64,000 bases of DNA from Stenotrophomonas sp. ZAC14D1_NAIMI4_1 (GTDB taxonomy: Bacteria; Pseudomonadota; Gammaproteobacteria; Xanthomonadales; Xanthomonadaceae), in assembly GCF_003086775.1 (NCBI RefSeq), contig NZ_CP026001.1:4058125-4122124 (forward strand), read 5' to 3'. Each line of letters starts with the position of its first letter. The stretch's first letter is position 1. Shown here piece by piece: positions 48,864 to 60,561 of the stretch. The notes under the pieces were generated by a model that ran no database searches, had not been told where the DNA came from, and saw only the letters and a list, made by a program, of their open reading frames with translations. Both the position numbers and the translations under genes were made by a program.

Positions 48864-49997
48864 ATGCCTGATTCCACCTCCGCCCCCGATGCCCTCGCCC
48901 GCCTGGCCCTGGCCGGCGGCCCGCTGGCGCCACGCCGCGCCCTGCTGCTGGCCAGCGGCAATGCCGACGCCGCCCTCGCCCTGGGGGTGGCCGGCTGGCG
49001 CGCCCATGGCTGTTCGGCGGAACAGTGCGCAGCACTGCAGCAGCCCGACCCCGCAGCGCTGGCCACCACTCTGCGCTGGCTGCAGCAACCGGGCCGGCAG
49101 TTGCTGGGCTGCGCCGATCCCGCCTTTCCGCCATTGCTGCAGGACATCCCGCAGCCACCGCTGGCCCTGTTCGTGGCCGGTGACGCCAGCCTGGCCTGGC
49201 ATCCCGCGGTGGCGGTGGTCGGCAGCCGCTCGCCGACGCCCACCGGGCGCGCCCTCGCCGCCCGCTTTGCCGGTTGCTTCGTCGAGGCCGGCCTGGCGGT
49301 GACCAGCGGCCTGGCGGCCGGCATTGATGCGGCCGCCCATGCCGCCGCGCTGGATGCGGGCGGGCGTACGGTGGCGGTCATCGGCACCGGCCCGGACCAG
49401 GCCTATCCGCCCGGCAATGTCCGCCTGCAGGCCCGCATCGCCGACGAAGGTGCCGTGCTGAGCGAGTACCCGCCGGGCACCCCGGCGCGGGCGGGGCAGT
49501 TTCCGGCGCGCAACCGGCTGGTGGCCGGGCTGGCCCTGGCCACGGTGGTCATCGAGGCCGCGCAGCGCTCCGGCGCCCTGATCACCGCGCGCCTGGCGGC
49601 GGAGGCCGGGCGCGAGGTCGGCGCAGTGCCCGGTTCGGTGCTGAATCCGCGCGCGGCCGGCTGCCACCGGCTGATCCGTGAAGGCGTGGCCCTGATCGAG
49701 CGGCCCGAAGACATGCTGGAGCTGCTGGCCCCTGCCCTGCGCCAGCAACTGCCCGGCTTGCAAAGCCGCCTTGCCACCCCCACTGAACAGGCTTCGCCGG
49801 CAGACCTGCCGGACCGGTGGGCGAACGACCCTGACTACCAGAGCTTGTGGCAGGCACTGGACCACAACCCAAGCGGTATGGATTCATTGATCACGCGTTG
49901 TGGATTGACGGCGCCTGAGGTGTCCTCCATGCTGCTGGCCATGGAACTGGCGGGAATCGTGGTGTGCGTACACGGCCGCTACTGTCGAACTCCCTAG
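48864..49997 (+). CDS. dprA: DNA processing protein A
   Basis: 377 aa. Loads RecA on incoming single-stranded DNA in natural transformation. Rossmann fold: [49 protein letters not shown] and [12 protein letters not shown]-terminal winged helix ([22 protein letters not shown]). An ATG at 48813 is in frame; 48864 fits family start. Followed by smg after 43 bases. Confidence 0.95.
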   Translation: MPDSTSAPDALARLALAGGPLAPRRALLLASGNADAALALGVAGWRAHGCSAEQCAALQQPDPAALATTLRWLQQPGRQLLGCADPAFPPLLQDIPQPPLALFVAGDASLAWHPAVAVVGSRSPTPTGRALAARFAGCFVEAGLAVTSGLAAGIDAAAHAAALDAGGRTVAVIGTGPDQAYPPGNVRLQARIADEGAVLSEYPPGTPARAGQFPARNRLVAGLALATVVIEAAQRSGALITARLAAEAGREVGAVPGSVLNPRAAGCHRLIREGVALIERPEDMLELLAPALRQQLPGLQSRLATPTEQASPADLPDRWANDPDYQSLWQALDHNPSGMDSLITRCGLTAPEVSSMLLAMELAGIVVCVHGRYCRTP

Positions 49998-50040
49998 TTT
50001 CTTCACCTCCACAGCGTCGCCCGACGCAGGCCGAGGGGCA

Positions 50041-50514
50041 ATGAAAGAGAGCATCCTTGACGTACTGTTGTACCTGTTTGAACACTATTTCAGCGAAGAT
50101 GCGGACCTGATCCGCGACCGCGACTCGCTGCAGAATGGCCTGATCCAGGCCGGTTTCAGCCCCACCGAGATCAACAAGGCCTTTGACTGGCTCGACGCGC
50201 TGGCTGCCCAGCGGCCGAGCGTGGCGCAGGCCCGGGTCGACGGTCCCGTGCGCGTTTTCCACGGCCCCGAGCTGGACAAGCTGGACGTGGAATGCCGCGG
50301 CTTCCTGCTGTACCTGGAGCAGCACGGCATCCTCGACGCCGACCAGCGCGAGCTGGTGCTGGACCGTGCCATGGCCCTGGACCAGGACGAACTGGACCTG
50401 GACGACCTGAAGTGGGTCGTGCTGATGGTGCTGTTCAACCAGCCGGGCGCCGAAGCGGCCTATGCCTGGATGGAAACGCAGATGTTCATGGACGAGCCAG
50501 AACCCCTGCACTGA
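50041..50514 (+). CDS. smg: Smg family protein (DUF494)
   Basis: 157 aa. [20 protein letters not shown] start and the [18 protein letters not shown] and [12 protein letters not shown] motifs are the Smg family. Acidic, helical, cytoplasmic. Usually between dprA and topA as here. Molecular role not known. GAGG precedes the ATG by seven bases. Confidence 0.93.
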   Translation: MKESILDVLLYLFEHYFSEDADLIRDRDSLQNGLIQAGFSPTEINKAFDWLDALAAQRPSVAQARVDGPVRVFHGPELDKLDVECRGFLLYLEQHGILDADQRELVLDRAMALDQDELDLDDLKWVVLMVLFNQPGAEAAYAWMETQMFMDEPEPLH

Positions 50515-50553
50515 CCTTACACTTGGGGACCGAGCGCATTCAGGAGCGTCCCC

Positions 50554-51291
50554 GTGAGTGAGTGGTTTCACGCCCAAGGCAACCGCCAGCAAGGCCCGTT
50601 GCCGGCGGAACAGTTGATCGAGCTTTTCCGCAGCAACGAAATCACCCTGGACACCCTGGTCTGGCGCGACGGGCTGCCGCAATGGCAGCCCCTGCGCAGC
50701 GTGGTCGACGAACTTGGCCTGATCGTGCCGGCCGTGGACGCCCCGGTCGGTGTCCCGCCGCCGCCGGCCGCTCCGCAACCGCCCATCCTGCCGCCGGAAG
50801 CGCCTTACCGCGCCAGCGCCGCCGCCAGCACGACCCTGCCGCCGCCCAAAAAGGGCCTGTCCGGCTGCGCGCTGACCGCCATCATCGGCGGCGTCGCCCT
50901 GCTGGTGCTGGTGCCGATCCTGGCCATCCTCGCCGCGATCGCCCTGCCCGCTTACAACGACTACATCCTCAAGGCCAAGGTGGCCGGTGCGGTCACCGCC
51001 CTGCAGCCGCTGAAGGAACAGGTGCAGCGCTTCGCCGACGACCAGGGCCGCTGCCCGGGTGCCAACGACGCCGGCTTCCCCGAAGCGGGCAGCTTCGCCA
51101 GCCAGGGCCTGTCGGCGGTGCACATCGGCCGCTTCAACAACGGCCATTGCGGCATCGAAGCCACCCTGGCCGTTCCCGGCAAGGCGATCGACGGCGACCT
51201 GTTGTGGCAGGAGTACGACCGCGAAAGCGGCCGCTGGGAATGCACCGGCGAAAGCGACGACAAATACCTGCCCGTGCAGTGCCGCGGCTGA
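50554..51291 (+). CDS. GYF-domain membrane protein with internal pilin-like segment
   Basis: 245 aa from a GTG with AGGAG. GYF_2 domain at residues 1-58 (WFHAQGNRQQGPLPAEQLIELF), a proline-rich linker, a membrane span at about 107-132 (ALTAIIGGVALLVLVPILAILAAIALP) and, right after it, a pilin-like AYNDYILKAKVAGAV with a folded end holding several cysteines (GRCPG, GHCG, WECTG, VQCRG). No prepilin peptidase site. Paired with the next gene. Confidence 0.8.
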   Translation: MSEWFHAQGNRQQGPLPAEQLIELFRSNEITLDTLVWRDGLPQWQPLRSVVDELGLIVPAVDAPVGVPPPPAAPQPPILPPEAPYRASAAASTTLPPPKKGLSGCALTAIIGGVALLVLVPILAILAAIALPAYNDYILKAKVAGAVTALQPLKEQVQRFADDQGRCPGANDAGFPEAGSFASQGLSAVHIGRFNNGHCGIEATLAVPGKAIDGDLLWQEYDRESGRWECTGESDDKYLPVQCRG

Positions 51292-51346
51292 GCCGCCGGC
51301 CACGCAGGCGGCATGACTTCCAAGGACGACCCAACAGGGGACAGCA

Positions 51347-52303
51347 ATGACTGAGTGGTATTTTGCCGAAGGACAGCAACGCCAGGGACCGTTCCCGGTC
51401 ACCGAGATCCGCCAGCGATTCCAGCGCGGGCAGCTGACCCTGGACACGCTGGTGTGGCGCGAGGGCATGGGCCAGTGGGCCGCCCTGCGCCAGGTGGTGG
51501 ACGAGCTGGGCCTGCAGACCCTGGCCGACGCCAGCGAAAACACCGCCTCGGGCGGCTTCGACCTGCGCGGTGACTATGCCGCCATCGACAACGGCACCGC
51601 GCCGCTGCCGGGTACCGGCGCCCTCAGCTCGCCCTACAGCGCCCCCAGCGCCGCAGGCGGCTATGCCGACACCACGGTGGTGACCGGTGGCGAGGTGGTC
51701 TATGCCGGGTTCTGGAAGCGCTTTGCCGCAGCCTCCATCGATTCCATGGTGATGATCGGCGTGCTGGTCGTGGTGTTCGTGGTCGGCGCGATGATGTTCG
51801 GCGGCATGACCGCTTTCATGGGCGACCTCAACTCGCCGGAAAGCTCCCCGGGCATGATGCTGTTCATCGTGCTGGGCGTGTACGGGCTGCCGACCGTCAT
51901 CCAGGCCGTGTACTTCACCATGATGCACGCCTCCGCCCGCCAGGCCACGCTGGGCAAGATGGCCGTCGGCATCAAGGTCGTCCGCACCGATGGCCAGCGC
52001 CTGGGCACCGGCCGCAGCCTGGGCCGCTGGGCCGCGCTGTTCCTGTCCTATGTGTTCAGCTGTGGCCTGGCCTACATCGTCTCTGGCTTCATGGCCGGCA
52101 TGACCGCCCGCAAGCAGGGCCTGCACGACATGATCGCGGACACCCTGGTGGTGGACAAATGGGCCTACACCGACCACCCGGACCGCCAGCGCCACGAACT
52201 GGGCACGGTCACCGTTGTGGTCATCGTGCTGGCGATACTGGCCGCGCTGGCCTATGCCGGCCTGTTGGTGATGAGCGTGGTGATGGCTGCCAGGCAGTCG
52301 TAA
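51347..52303 (+). CDS. GYF-domain and RDD-family membrane protein
   Basis: 318 aa. GYF_2 domain (WYFAEGQQRQGPFPVTEIRQRF) at the N terminus matches that of the gene before; after a low-complexity linker an RDD domain begins (YAGFWKRFAAASIDSMVM) with spans VMIGVLVVVFVVGAMMFGG, MLFIVLGVYGLPTVIQAVYF and VTVVVIVLAILAALAYAGLL; TLGKMAVGIKVVRTDG is the RDD signature. Role unknown. AGGGG precedes the ATG; a hairpin follows at 52431-52459. Confidence 0.87.
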   Translation: MTEWYFAEGQQRQGPFPVTEIRQRFQRGQLTLDTLVWREGMGQWAALRQVVDELGLQTLADASENTASGGFDLRGDYAAIDNGTAPLPGTGALSSPYSAPSAAGGYADTTVVTGGEVVYAGFWKRFAAASIDSMVMIGVLVVVFVVGAMMFGGMTAFMGDLNSPESSPGMMLFIVLGVYGLPTVIQAVYFTMMHASARQATLGKMAVGIKVVRTDGQRLGTGRSLGRWAALFLSYVFSCGLAYIVSGFMAGMTARKQGLHDMIADTLVVDKWAYTDHPDRQRHELGTVTVVVIVLAILAALAYAGLLVMSVVMAARQS

Positions 52304-52430
52304 GCCCTCCCCCTGCCCCGGCCCGCGACAGGGCACGAGGGACGGGGGAATCGCCATCCCGCCACGCTTTTCCTCACACCGGGCCGCTTGACACGGGTGG
52401 CTCGGGCGTGATTCCTCTAATAAGGAAACC

Positions 52431-52459
52431 TGAACGCCCGGCACATTACCGGGCGTTCA
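52431..52459 (+). terminator. terminator-like hairpin before topA
   Basis: 11-bp stem TGAACGCCCGG (52431-52441) / CCGGGCGTTCA (52449-52459), loop CACATTA, then GTTTATG. It would end the GYF-gene transcripts. Confidence 0.7.
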
Positions 52460-52553
52460 GTTTATGGATTTGCCCGTGGCCGCTTCACTAATGCGGCCGT
52501 TTGCTCCACCCTAGCGGCCCCTTCCCCCGGTCCGCCCACAGACCTTTCCCGAC

Positions 52554-55015
<2,462 letters not shown>

Positions 55016-55019
<4 letters not shown>

Positions 55020-55072
55020 ATCCACGCCATGCGTGGATGATCTGCCGGAATGTGCGGACCAACGGTCCGCAC
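55016..55072. repeat. GTAG hairpin plus ACCAACGGT hairpin behind topA
   Basis: GTAG (55016-55019) whose TAG stops topA, then ATCCACGC-CAT-GCGTGGAT (55020-55038); a second hairpin GTGCGGACC-AAC-GGTCCGCAC is at 55052-55072. The first matches 39362-39384 in reverse. Confidence 0.8.
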
Positions 55073-55142
55073 CCACCACCCACCACCCGTTCTGCACGCC
55101 GCAGGGGGATAATGGAGCCCCACGTCGGGCCGGCCATCCCCC

Positions 55143-55703
55143 ATGAAAGAACTCACCCTCGATACTGCTGTGGCCACGCTGCGCACGGGAGGCGTGATCG
55201 CCTACCCGACCGAAGCCGTCTGGGGCCTGGGGTGCGACCCCGCGCATGAGGCGGCGGTGCACATGGTGCTGCGCCTGAAGCAGCGCCCGGTCGAGAAGGG
55301 CATGATCCTGGTCGCCGCCGACCTGCCGCAGCTGGAAGGCTGGGTCCGCCTGGAGGCCCTGCCCGATGCGCGGCAGCGCGCGGTGCTGGCCAGCTGGCCC
55401 GGCGCCAACACCTGGATCCTGCCCGCCGGCCCCCGCGCGCGCCACTGGGTGACCGGTGAACACAGCGGCATTGCCGTGCGCATCAGTGCCCACCCGCTGG
55501 TGTCGGCGCTGTGCCGTGCCTGGGGCGGGCCGCTGGTGTCCACCAGCGCCAACCTGGCCGGTGAGCCGCCCGCGCGCAGCCGCGAAGAACTGGACCCGCG
55601 CCTGCTGCGGCTGCTGGACGGTCTCCTCGATGGCCAGACCGGTGGCCTGGCCCAGCCGACGCCCATCCGCGACGCGCTCAGCGGCAGCATCCTGCGCTCC
55701 TGA
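55143..55703 (+). CDS. tsaC: threonylcarbamoyl-AMP synthase
   Basis: 186 aa. Makes threonylcarbamoyl-AMP for t6A37 of ANN-reading tRNAs. GVIAYPTEAVWGLGCDP and LKQRP, VAVRIS-type (IAVRISAHPL) and PLVSTSANLAGEP are family signatures. Short TsaC form without the Sua5 domain. ATG at 55143. A typical dprA-smg-topA-tsaC neighbourhood, here without aroE. Confidence 0.94.
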   Translation: MKELTLDTAVATLRTGGVIAYPTEAVWGLGCDPAHEAAVHMVLRLKQRPVEKGMILVAADLPQLEGWVRLEALPDARQRAVLASWPGANTWILPAGPRARHWVTGEHSGIAVRISAHPLVSALCRAWGGPLVSTSANLAGEPPARSREELDPRLLRLLDGLLDGQTGGLAQPTPIRDALSGSILRS

Positions 55704-55746
55704 TGCGCCGATTGCGCCGCCACGGCAATGCGTGCAGGCTGCAGCC

Positions 55747-56454
55747 ATGAAGCTGCTGCGCCCTGCCCTGTGCCTGGCACTGTCGATGCCATTGGCGGCC
55801 CTCGCCGCCGATGACGTGCGGGTCTACCGCTGCGTCGGCAGCAATGGCGCCGTCGCCCTGCAGGACAAGCCCTGCAGCAGTGGCCGCCAGGAAGTGCGCG
55901 ACCTGCAGCGGCCGCGCGACCCGCCGCCGCGTACCGCCAGCACCGATGTTCCGCCGCCGGCGCCAGCGGCGACGCCGGACATGGGCGTGCGCGAAGTGCG
56001 CCACGTCTACATACAGCCGCCGCAGCCGATGTACGAATGCGTGCGCGACGATGGCAGCCGCTATACCAGCGACAACAACGAGGGCAATCCGCGCTGGGTG
56101 CCGGTATGGACCACGGTCTGGTACCCGTCGGGCCCCTATGGCGGGCAACGCCCGCGACCGCCGGGCCCAGGCCCGGGGGGTGGCGCCATCGGCATCGGGC
56201 CGCCGCCCGGCGGTGCAGGTATTCCGGTGCATCGGCCTCCGCTCGGCTATGGGGTGAACGTGCCCGGCGGCAACGTGCTGGTGCGCGACGCCTGCACCCA
56301 GTTGCCGGCACGCGAAGTCTGCTCGCGCCTGCGCGACCGCCGCTGGGAGCTGGACCGCCGCTACAACAGCGCGCTGCAGAGCGAGCGCACCGCCATCAGC
56401 ACCGAGCAGCGCGGCATCGACGCGCGCCTGTCACAGGACTGCAGCGGCGGCTGA
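55747..56454 (+). CDS. secreted DUF4124-type protein
   Basis: 235 aa. Signal peptide (MKLLRPALCLALSMPLAALA), then a DUF4124 motif VYRCVGSNGAVALQDKPC, a Pro-rich linker, a Gly/Pro-rich centre (GPGPGGGAIGIGPPPGG) and Cys-rich end (CTQLPAREVCSRLRDR). The Cys pairs suggest disulphides in the periplasm. Paralogous to the next gene. Function unknown. Confidence 0.78.
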   Translation: MKLLRPALCLALSMPLAALAADDVRVYRCVGSNGAVALQDKPCSSGRQEVRDLQRPRDPPPRTASTDVPPPAPAATPDMGVREVRHVYIQPPQPMYECVRDDGSRYTSDNNEGNPRWVPVWTTVWYPSGPYGGQRPRPPGPGPGGGAIGIGPPPGGAGIPVHRPPLGYGVNVPGGNVLVRDACTQLPAREVCSRLRDRRWELDRRYNSALQSERTAISTEQRGIDARLSQDCSGG

Positions 56455-56495
56455 GCGCTGCGCTTTGGTAGATGCCGCTGTTGTAGGCTGCTGCC

Positions 56496-57224
56496 ATGAA
56501 CAAACTGATCTGGCTGGCGCTGTGCCTGCTGCCCGGCACTGCGGCAGCTGACGAAATGGTGATCTACCGCTGCACCGGCAGCAGCGACGTGCCTGTCGTG
56601 CAGCGCGTGCCGTGCGCGGCCGGCATGAAACAGTCGATCGTGAAGCTGCCCGGGTCCGCACAACCCGCACCGCCGCCAGCCCCCGAACCGGCAGCGCCGG
56701 CCGCAGCCGCGGCCGCACCGCCAGCAGCCGCCCCGGTGCCGGCGCCGGCCCCCACCCCCGCCCCCGCGCGCGCGGGCCAGGAACGCATCATCAGCGAGGC
56801 CTACATGGTCGAACGCGAAGGCGGCGATGCCATCCTCGACAGCGCCCTGCTGCCACGCCCCGGCGATGCGACGGTCGATGACACGGCGCTGCCCAAGCTG
56901 CCGCTGCCGCCCATCTTCCAGTGCCTGGATTCGCAGGGCGGGCAGTACCTGCACGAGTACGAAGCCTCACCGGGTCGCTGCGAGCTGATGAACGTCAGCG
57001 GCCTGGGCGGTGCCACCCCGGTCAATGCCGCCAGCTGCGAGGTGGTCCGCGACCGCTGCACCGAAGTGGCCGAGGCGCAGCGCTGTGGCAGCTGGCAGCA
57101 GCGCTTCCGCACTGCACGCGGCCGCGAGCGCTTTGCCTCGGCGGACAACCGCGATGACGCACGCGCCGAGCGCGAACGGCTGCAGGCCGTGCTGGCCGCG
57201 AGTGATTGCCGGGTACCGGATTGA
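56496..57224 (+). CDS. secreted DUF4124-type protein, paralogue
   Basis: 242 aa. Signal peptide (MNKLIWLALCLLPGTAAA), VIYRCTGSSDVPVVQRVPC head, Ala/Pro linker, FQCLDSQGGQYLHEYEA and a Cys-rich end (CEVVRDRCTEVAEAQRCGSW). Shares the layout of the gene before, so a tandem duplication is likely. A GTAG repeat follows the stop by 14 bases. Confidence 0.78.
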   Translation: MNKLIWLALCLLPGTAAADEMVIYRCTGSSDVPVVQRVPCAAGMKQSIVKLPGSAQPAPPPAPEPAAPAAAAAAPPAAAPVPAPAPTPAPARAGQERIISEAYMVEREGGDAILDSALLPRPGDATVDDTALPKLPLPPIFQCLDSQGGQYLHEYEASPGRCELMNVSGLGGATPVNAASCEVVRDRCTEVAEAQRCGSWQQRFRTARGRERFASADNRDDARAERERLQAVLAASDCRVPD

Positions 57225-57238
57225 GTGCTGCGATCCAA

Positions 57239-57303
57239 GGTAGTGCCGGCCGCTGGCCGGCTGTGCTGCGATCTGTTGCTGCCGGCCAGCGGCCGGCACT
57301 ACC
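57239..57303. repeat. GTAG palindrome, dimer
   Basis: GGTAGTGCCGGCCGC at the left and GCGGCCGGCACTACC at the right, with a 20-base centre between the arms. It is between convergent stops. Confidence 0.85.
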
Positions 57304-57327
57304 CCGCGCACCGTGATTGCGAAAGCG

Positions 57328-58104
57328 TCAGAACCCGTAACGCAGGAAGCCACCGTCCACCGCGATGCACTCGCCGGTGACGTAGCTCGATGCTGGCAGG
57401 CACAGGAAGCCCACTGCTGCAGCCACTTCCTCCGGCTCACCAATGCGGCGCATCGGCGTGCGGTTGATCACTTCTTCGTAGTAATCGGCATCGGACAACG
57501 GGCCGGACGTGCGCCGGGTGCGGATGTACCACGGCGCCACCGCGTTCACGCGGATGCCATCCTCGGCCCATTCCACGGCCAGGTTGCGGGTCATCTGGTG
57601 CATGGCGGCCTTGGTCATGCCGTACACCACGCCACTGCGCACATGGGTCAGGCCTGAAACGCTGCCGACATTGACGATGGCCGAGGACGCATGCCGCGCC
57701 AGCAGCGGGTGCGCATAGCGCGACAGCTCGAACGCCGAGAACAGGTTGGTCTCGAAGATCTGGCGCCATTCGTCCTCGGAGTACTCGGTCGCCGCCTTGG
57801 TGACGTTGCCGCCGGCGTTGTTGACCAGGATGTGCAGGCCATCGCTGTGGTCTTCCACCCAGTCCAGGATCTGCCGGCGGTCTTCGTCATCGGAAACATC
57901 GGCGGCCAGCGCGTGCACCTGCATCTGCGGATACACGTCGAGCAGTTCGTCGCGCGCGGTCTCCAGCATGTCGATGTCACGGCCGACGATCATCAGATCA
58001 GCGCCGAAGCTGGCCAGTTCATGCGCGATCGCCAGGCCGATGCCGGCGCTGGCGCCGGTGATCAGGGCCGTCTGCCCATCCAGGCGCCACCGTTGCTGGG
58101 TCAT
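57328..58104 (-). CDS. SDR-family oxidoreductase (tropinone-reductase-like)
   Basis: 258 aa. Classical [47 protein letters not shown] (active Tyr/Lys), and the C-terminal [23 protein letters not shown] suggests NADP. Resembles tropinone reductase-like enzymes; substrate unassigned. GGAGG eight bases upstream of the ATG. Divergent from the small lipoprotein. Confidence 0.89.
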   Translation of the reverse strand: MTQQRWRLDGQTALITGASAGIGLAIAHELASFGADLMIVGRDIDMLETARDELLDVYPQMQVHALAADVSDDEDRRQILDWVEDHSDGLHILVNNAGGNVTKAATEYSEDEWRQIFETNLFSAFELSRYAHPLLARHASSAIVNVGSVSGLTHVRSGVVYGMTKAAMHQMTRNLAVEWAEDGIRVNAVAPWYIRTRRTSGPLSDADYYEEVINRTPMRRIGEPEEVAAAVGFLCLPASSYVTGECIAVDGGFLRYGF

Positions 58105-58215
58105 GAGTCCTCCGGGGCCGCGCCCGCTGTATTTCGATGCCGCAAGGATACGCGTCACGGACGGCAGGTGACGACAGTGCGACACTGCCTGCATCACCCG
58201 CCCCGGAGCACCACC

Positions 58216-58422
58216 ATGCGTCTGCTGATACCCGTCTGCCTGTCGGTCGCACTGCTGGCCGGTTGCCAACGGCCGGCCCCGCCCAACCCCGAGAAGCCGC
58301 CGGAGCCGCAGGCGCTGGCCAAGGCCATCAACCAGCCGCTGGACCGCGCCAACGGCGTGCAGAAGACCGTGGACGACGCTGCTGCACGCGAGCGCAAGGC
58401 CGAGGCTGAGGCAACGCAATGA
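58216..58422 (+). CDS. small lipoprotein, 68 aa
   Basis: Lipoprotein signal [17 protein letters not shown] with lipobox LLAGC, then a Pro-rich linker and a helical charged tail ([25 protein letters not shown]). GGAG precedes the ATG. Small outer-membrane or periplasmic anchor; role unknown. Two hairpins follow. Confidence 0.75.
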   Translation: MRLLIPVCLSVALLAGCQRPAPPNPEKPPEPQALAKAINQPLDRANGVQKTVDDAAARERKAEAEATQ

Positions 58423-58427
58423 CGCAC

Positions 58428-58466
58428 GGGGTCGGAGCCCTTTGCGGTGCAAAGGGATCCGACCCC
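58428..58466. repeat. hairpin of the GGGGTCGGAGCCC type
   Basis: 18-base arms 58428-58445 and 58449-58466 with one G-A mismatch and loop GGT. Related to 13797-13837 (which has GGGGTCAGATCCC). It begins five bases after the lipoprotein stop. Confidence 0.8.
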
Positions 58467-58472
58467 GCAGAC

Positions 58473-58504
58473 AAAAAAAACGCCCGGCCGAAGCCGGGCG
58501 TTTT
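58473..58504. terminator. bidirectional terminator between lipoprotein and sppA
   Basis: Eight A (58473-58480), CGCCCGGC, loop CGAA, GCCGGGCG, TTTT. The A run and T run serve both convergent genes. Confidence 0.9.
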
Positions 58505-58523
58505 CATTGGCGGCAATCGCCGG

Positions 58524-60446
58524 TCAGAACCCGCAGAAGCAGTACGCCAGTGCCTTCACCGGTGCACCGTTGCCCTTCTCGCGCGCGGCGTTCTCGACGA
58601 AGCGCAGCTGGGTATCCACTTCCGGCATCGTGCGCGCCAGCATCATCCGCGCCATGCCCGAATCGGCCAGCATCCAGGCACCGGCATGGCTGCCGGCGAA
58701 ACCACTGATGAACTGCGCGAACGGGGTGGCGGGCTTCTCGACGTAACGCACGCGGTACTTGTCTTCATTGCCCAGCTTGGCACGGCTGGCGGCGTCGGCC
58801 ACCGCGTCCTTCATGCCGCCGAAGGCATCGACCAGGCCGCGTTCCTTGGCCTGTGCGCCGCTCCAGACGCGGCCACGGGCCACTTCGTCGATGGCCTCGA
58901 CCGGCTTCTTGCGGGCCTCGGCCACGCGGCCGGTGAAGTCGGCATAGCCCTTGTTGATCACCGACTGGATGACCTGGCCCACGGCCGGGTCCATCGGGCG
59001 GGTGACATCGAAGGCACCAGCGAAGCGGGTCGTGCCCACGCCATCGGTGTGCACGCCGAACTTGTCCAGCGCACGGCTGAAGTTGGGGATCATGCCGAAG
59101 ATGCCGATCGAACCGGTGATGGTCGACGGATCGGCATAGATGCGATCGGCGTTCATGCTGATCCAGTAACCACCGGATGCGGCCAGGTCGCCCATCGACA
59201 CCACCACCGGCTTGCCGGCAGCCTGCAGGGCCACCACTTCGCGGCGGATCTGCTCGGACGCGAACACTTCACCGCCCGGCGAATCCACGCGCAGCACCAC
59301 GGCCTTGACCTGGTCGTCGTCGCGCGCGGCGCGCAGCAGGGCCGAGGTCGAGTCGCCACCGATGCGGCCGGCCGGCAGGTCGCCACCGCTGATCTCACCG
59401 GATGCCACCACCACGGCCACCTGCGGACGGTTGTCCACCGGGTTGCGGCGCGCGTCGAGCTGGCCCATGTAGGACGCGAAGTCGATGTTGCGGAAGCCGC
59501 CATCGGCGTCTTCATCGGCCACGCCGCGCTCGATCATCAGATCCTCGAATTCCTCGCGGGTCTTCAGCGCGGTCACCAGCTTCTGCTGCAGGGCGAACTT
59601 GGCCAGGTCGCCACCGGCCGCGGCCACGCCCTCGGGCAGGGTATCGATGCCTGCGGCCAGCTGCGCCGGATCCAGGCGGCGCGCCTTGGCGATGTCGCCC
59701 AGGTAGCGCTGCCACACGTCGTTCATCCAGAACAGGTCGGCTTCCTTGGATGCCGGCGAGGCCGCATCCAGCACGTACGGTTCGGCGGCGGACTTGTACT
59801 CCCCCACCTTGAACAGGTGCACGTCCACGCCCAGCTTGTCCTGCAGGCCGGTGCGGAAGTACTGGCGGTAGCGGCCCAGGCCCTCGAGCACGACCGAGCC
59901 CATCGGGTCCAGGTAGACCTCATCGGCCTGCGCGGCCAGCAGGTACTGCGACTGGCCCATGCTCTGGCTGAAGGCGACGATCTGCTTGCCCGAGGCACGC
60001 AGGTCCTGCAGCGCACCGGCCACTTCACGCAGCGAGGCGAAGCCGGACGGCTGCAGCTTGTCCAGTTCCAGCACCACGCGCTCGATCTTCTTGTCGGCCT
60101 TGGCCGATTCGATCACCCGCAGCAGGTCGCGCAGCTGCACTTCCTCGGCGCCGTTGTCGCCGACGGCCTTGGCCAGCGCGCGGCTGACCGGGTCGGCGCT
60201 GAACTGCTCGACCAGCTTGCCTTCAGGCGCAATCACCAGCGTGGTGCGGTCCTGCAGCGATTTGCTGGCACCGGCACCCATGCCTGCAGCGACGATGAAC
60301 ATCACCACCACCAACAGCAGCAGGCCGAAGAACACCAGGTTGAGGATCAGCCTGCGGGTGAAATTCATCACGTCCCACAGCCCGATGAAGAAACTGGCGA
60401 CGGGGTTGCGATGCGCCGGGGGCAGCGGGGGCACGGGTTGGTTCAT
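58524..60446 (-). CDS. sppA: signal peptide peptidase A, 67K type
   Basis: 640 aa. Inner-membrane protease that clears cut signal peptides. N-terminal anchor ([23 protein letters not shown]). Tandem SppA repeats; catalytic Lys at about 218 in [10 protein letters not shown] and Ser at about 424 in [10 protein letters not shown]. Length fits E. coli type. CGGAG precedes the ATG. Stop meets the terminator at 58473. Confidence 0.95.
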   Translation of the reverse strand: MNQPVPPLPPAHRNPVASFFIGLWDVMNFTRRLILNLVFFGLLLLVVVMFIVAAGMGAGASKSLQDRTTLVIAPEGKLVEQFSADPVSRALAKAVGDNGAEEVQLRDLLRVIESAKADKKIERVVLELDKLQPSGFASLREVAGALQDLRASGKQIVAFSQSMGQSQYLLAAQADEVYLDPMGSVVLEGLGRYRQYFRTGLQDKLGVDVHLFKVGEYKSAAEPYVLDAASPASKEADLFWMNDVWQRYLGDIAKARRLDPAQLAAGIDTLPEGVAAAGGDLAKFALQQKLVTALKTREEFEDLMIERGVADEDADGGFRNIDFASYMGQLDARRNPVDNRPQVAVVVASGEISGGDLPAGRIGGDSTSALLRAARDDDQVKAVVLRVDSPGGEVFASEQIRREVVALQAAGKPVVVSMGDLAASGGYWISMNADRIYADPSTITGSIGIFGMIPNFSRALDKFGVHTDGVGTTRFAGAFDVTRPMDPAVGQVIQSVINKGYADFTGRVAEARKKPVEAIDEVARGRVWSGAQAKERGLVDAFGGMKDAVADAASRAKLGNEDKYRVRYVEKPATPFAQFISGFAGSHAGAWMLADSGMARMMLARTMPEVDTQLRFVENAAREKGNGAPVKALAYCFCGF

Positions 60447-60527
60447 GGAGCGCTCCGGATGGCTTCTTGCCGTGGTAACAGCATAGCCGGTGCCGTGTGA
60501 GGCGGCATCGGACACAAGTCAGGGGTT

Positions 60528-60555
60528 CGCCCGTCACGGGGTGTGGTGACGGGCG
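60528..60555. terminator. hairpin after the MATE gene
   Basis: Stem CGCCCGTCAC (60528-60537) / GTGACGGGCG (60546-60555), loop of eight bases, with no T run. Seven bases past the MATE stop; possible transcript end. Confidence 0.45.
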
Positions 60556-60561
60556 CGACGA

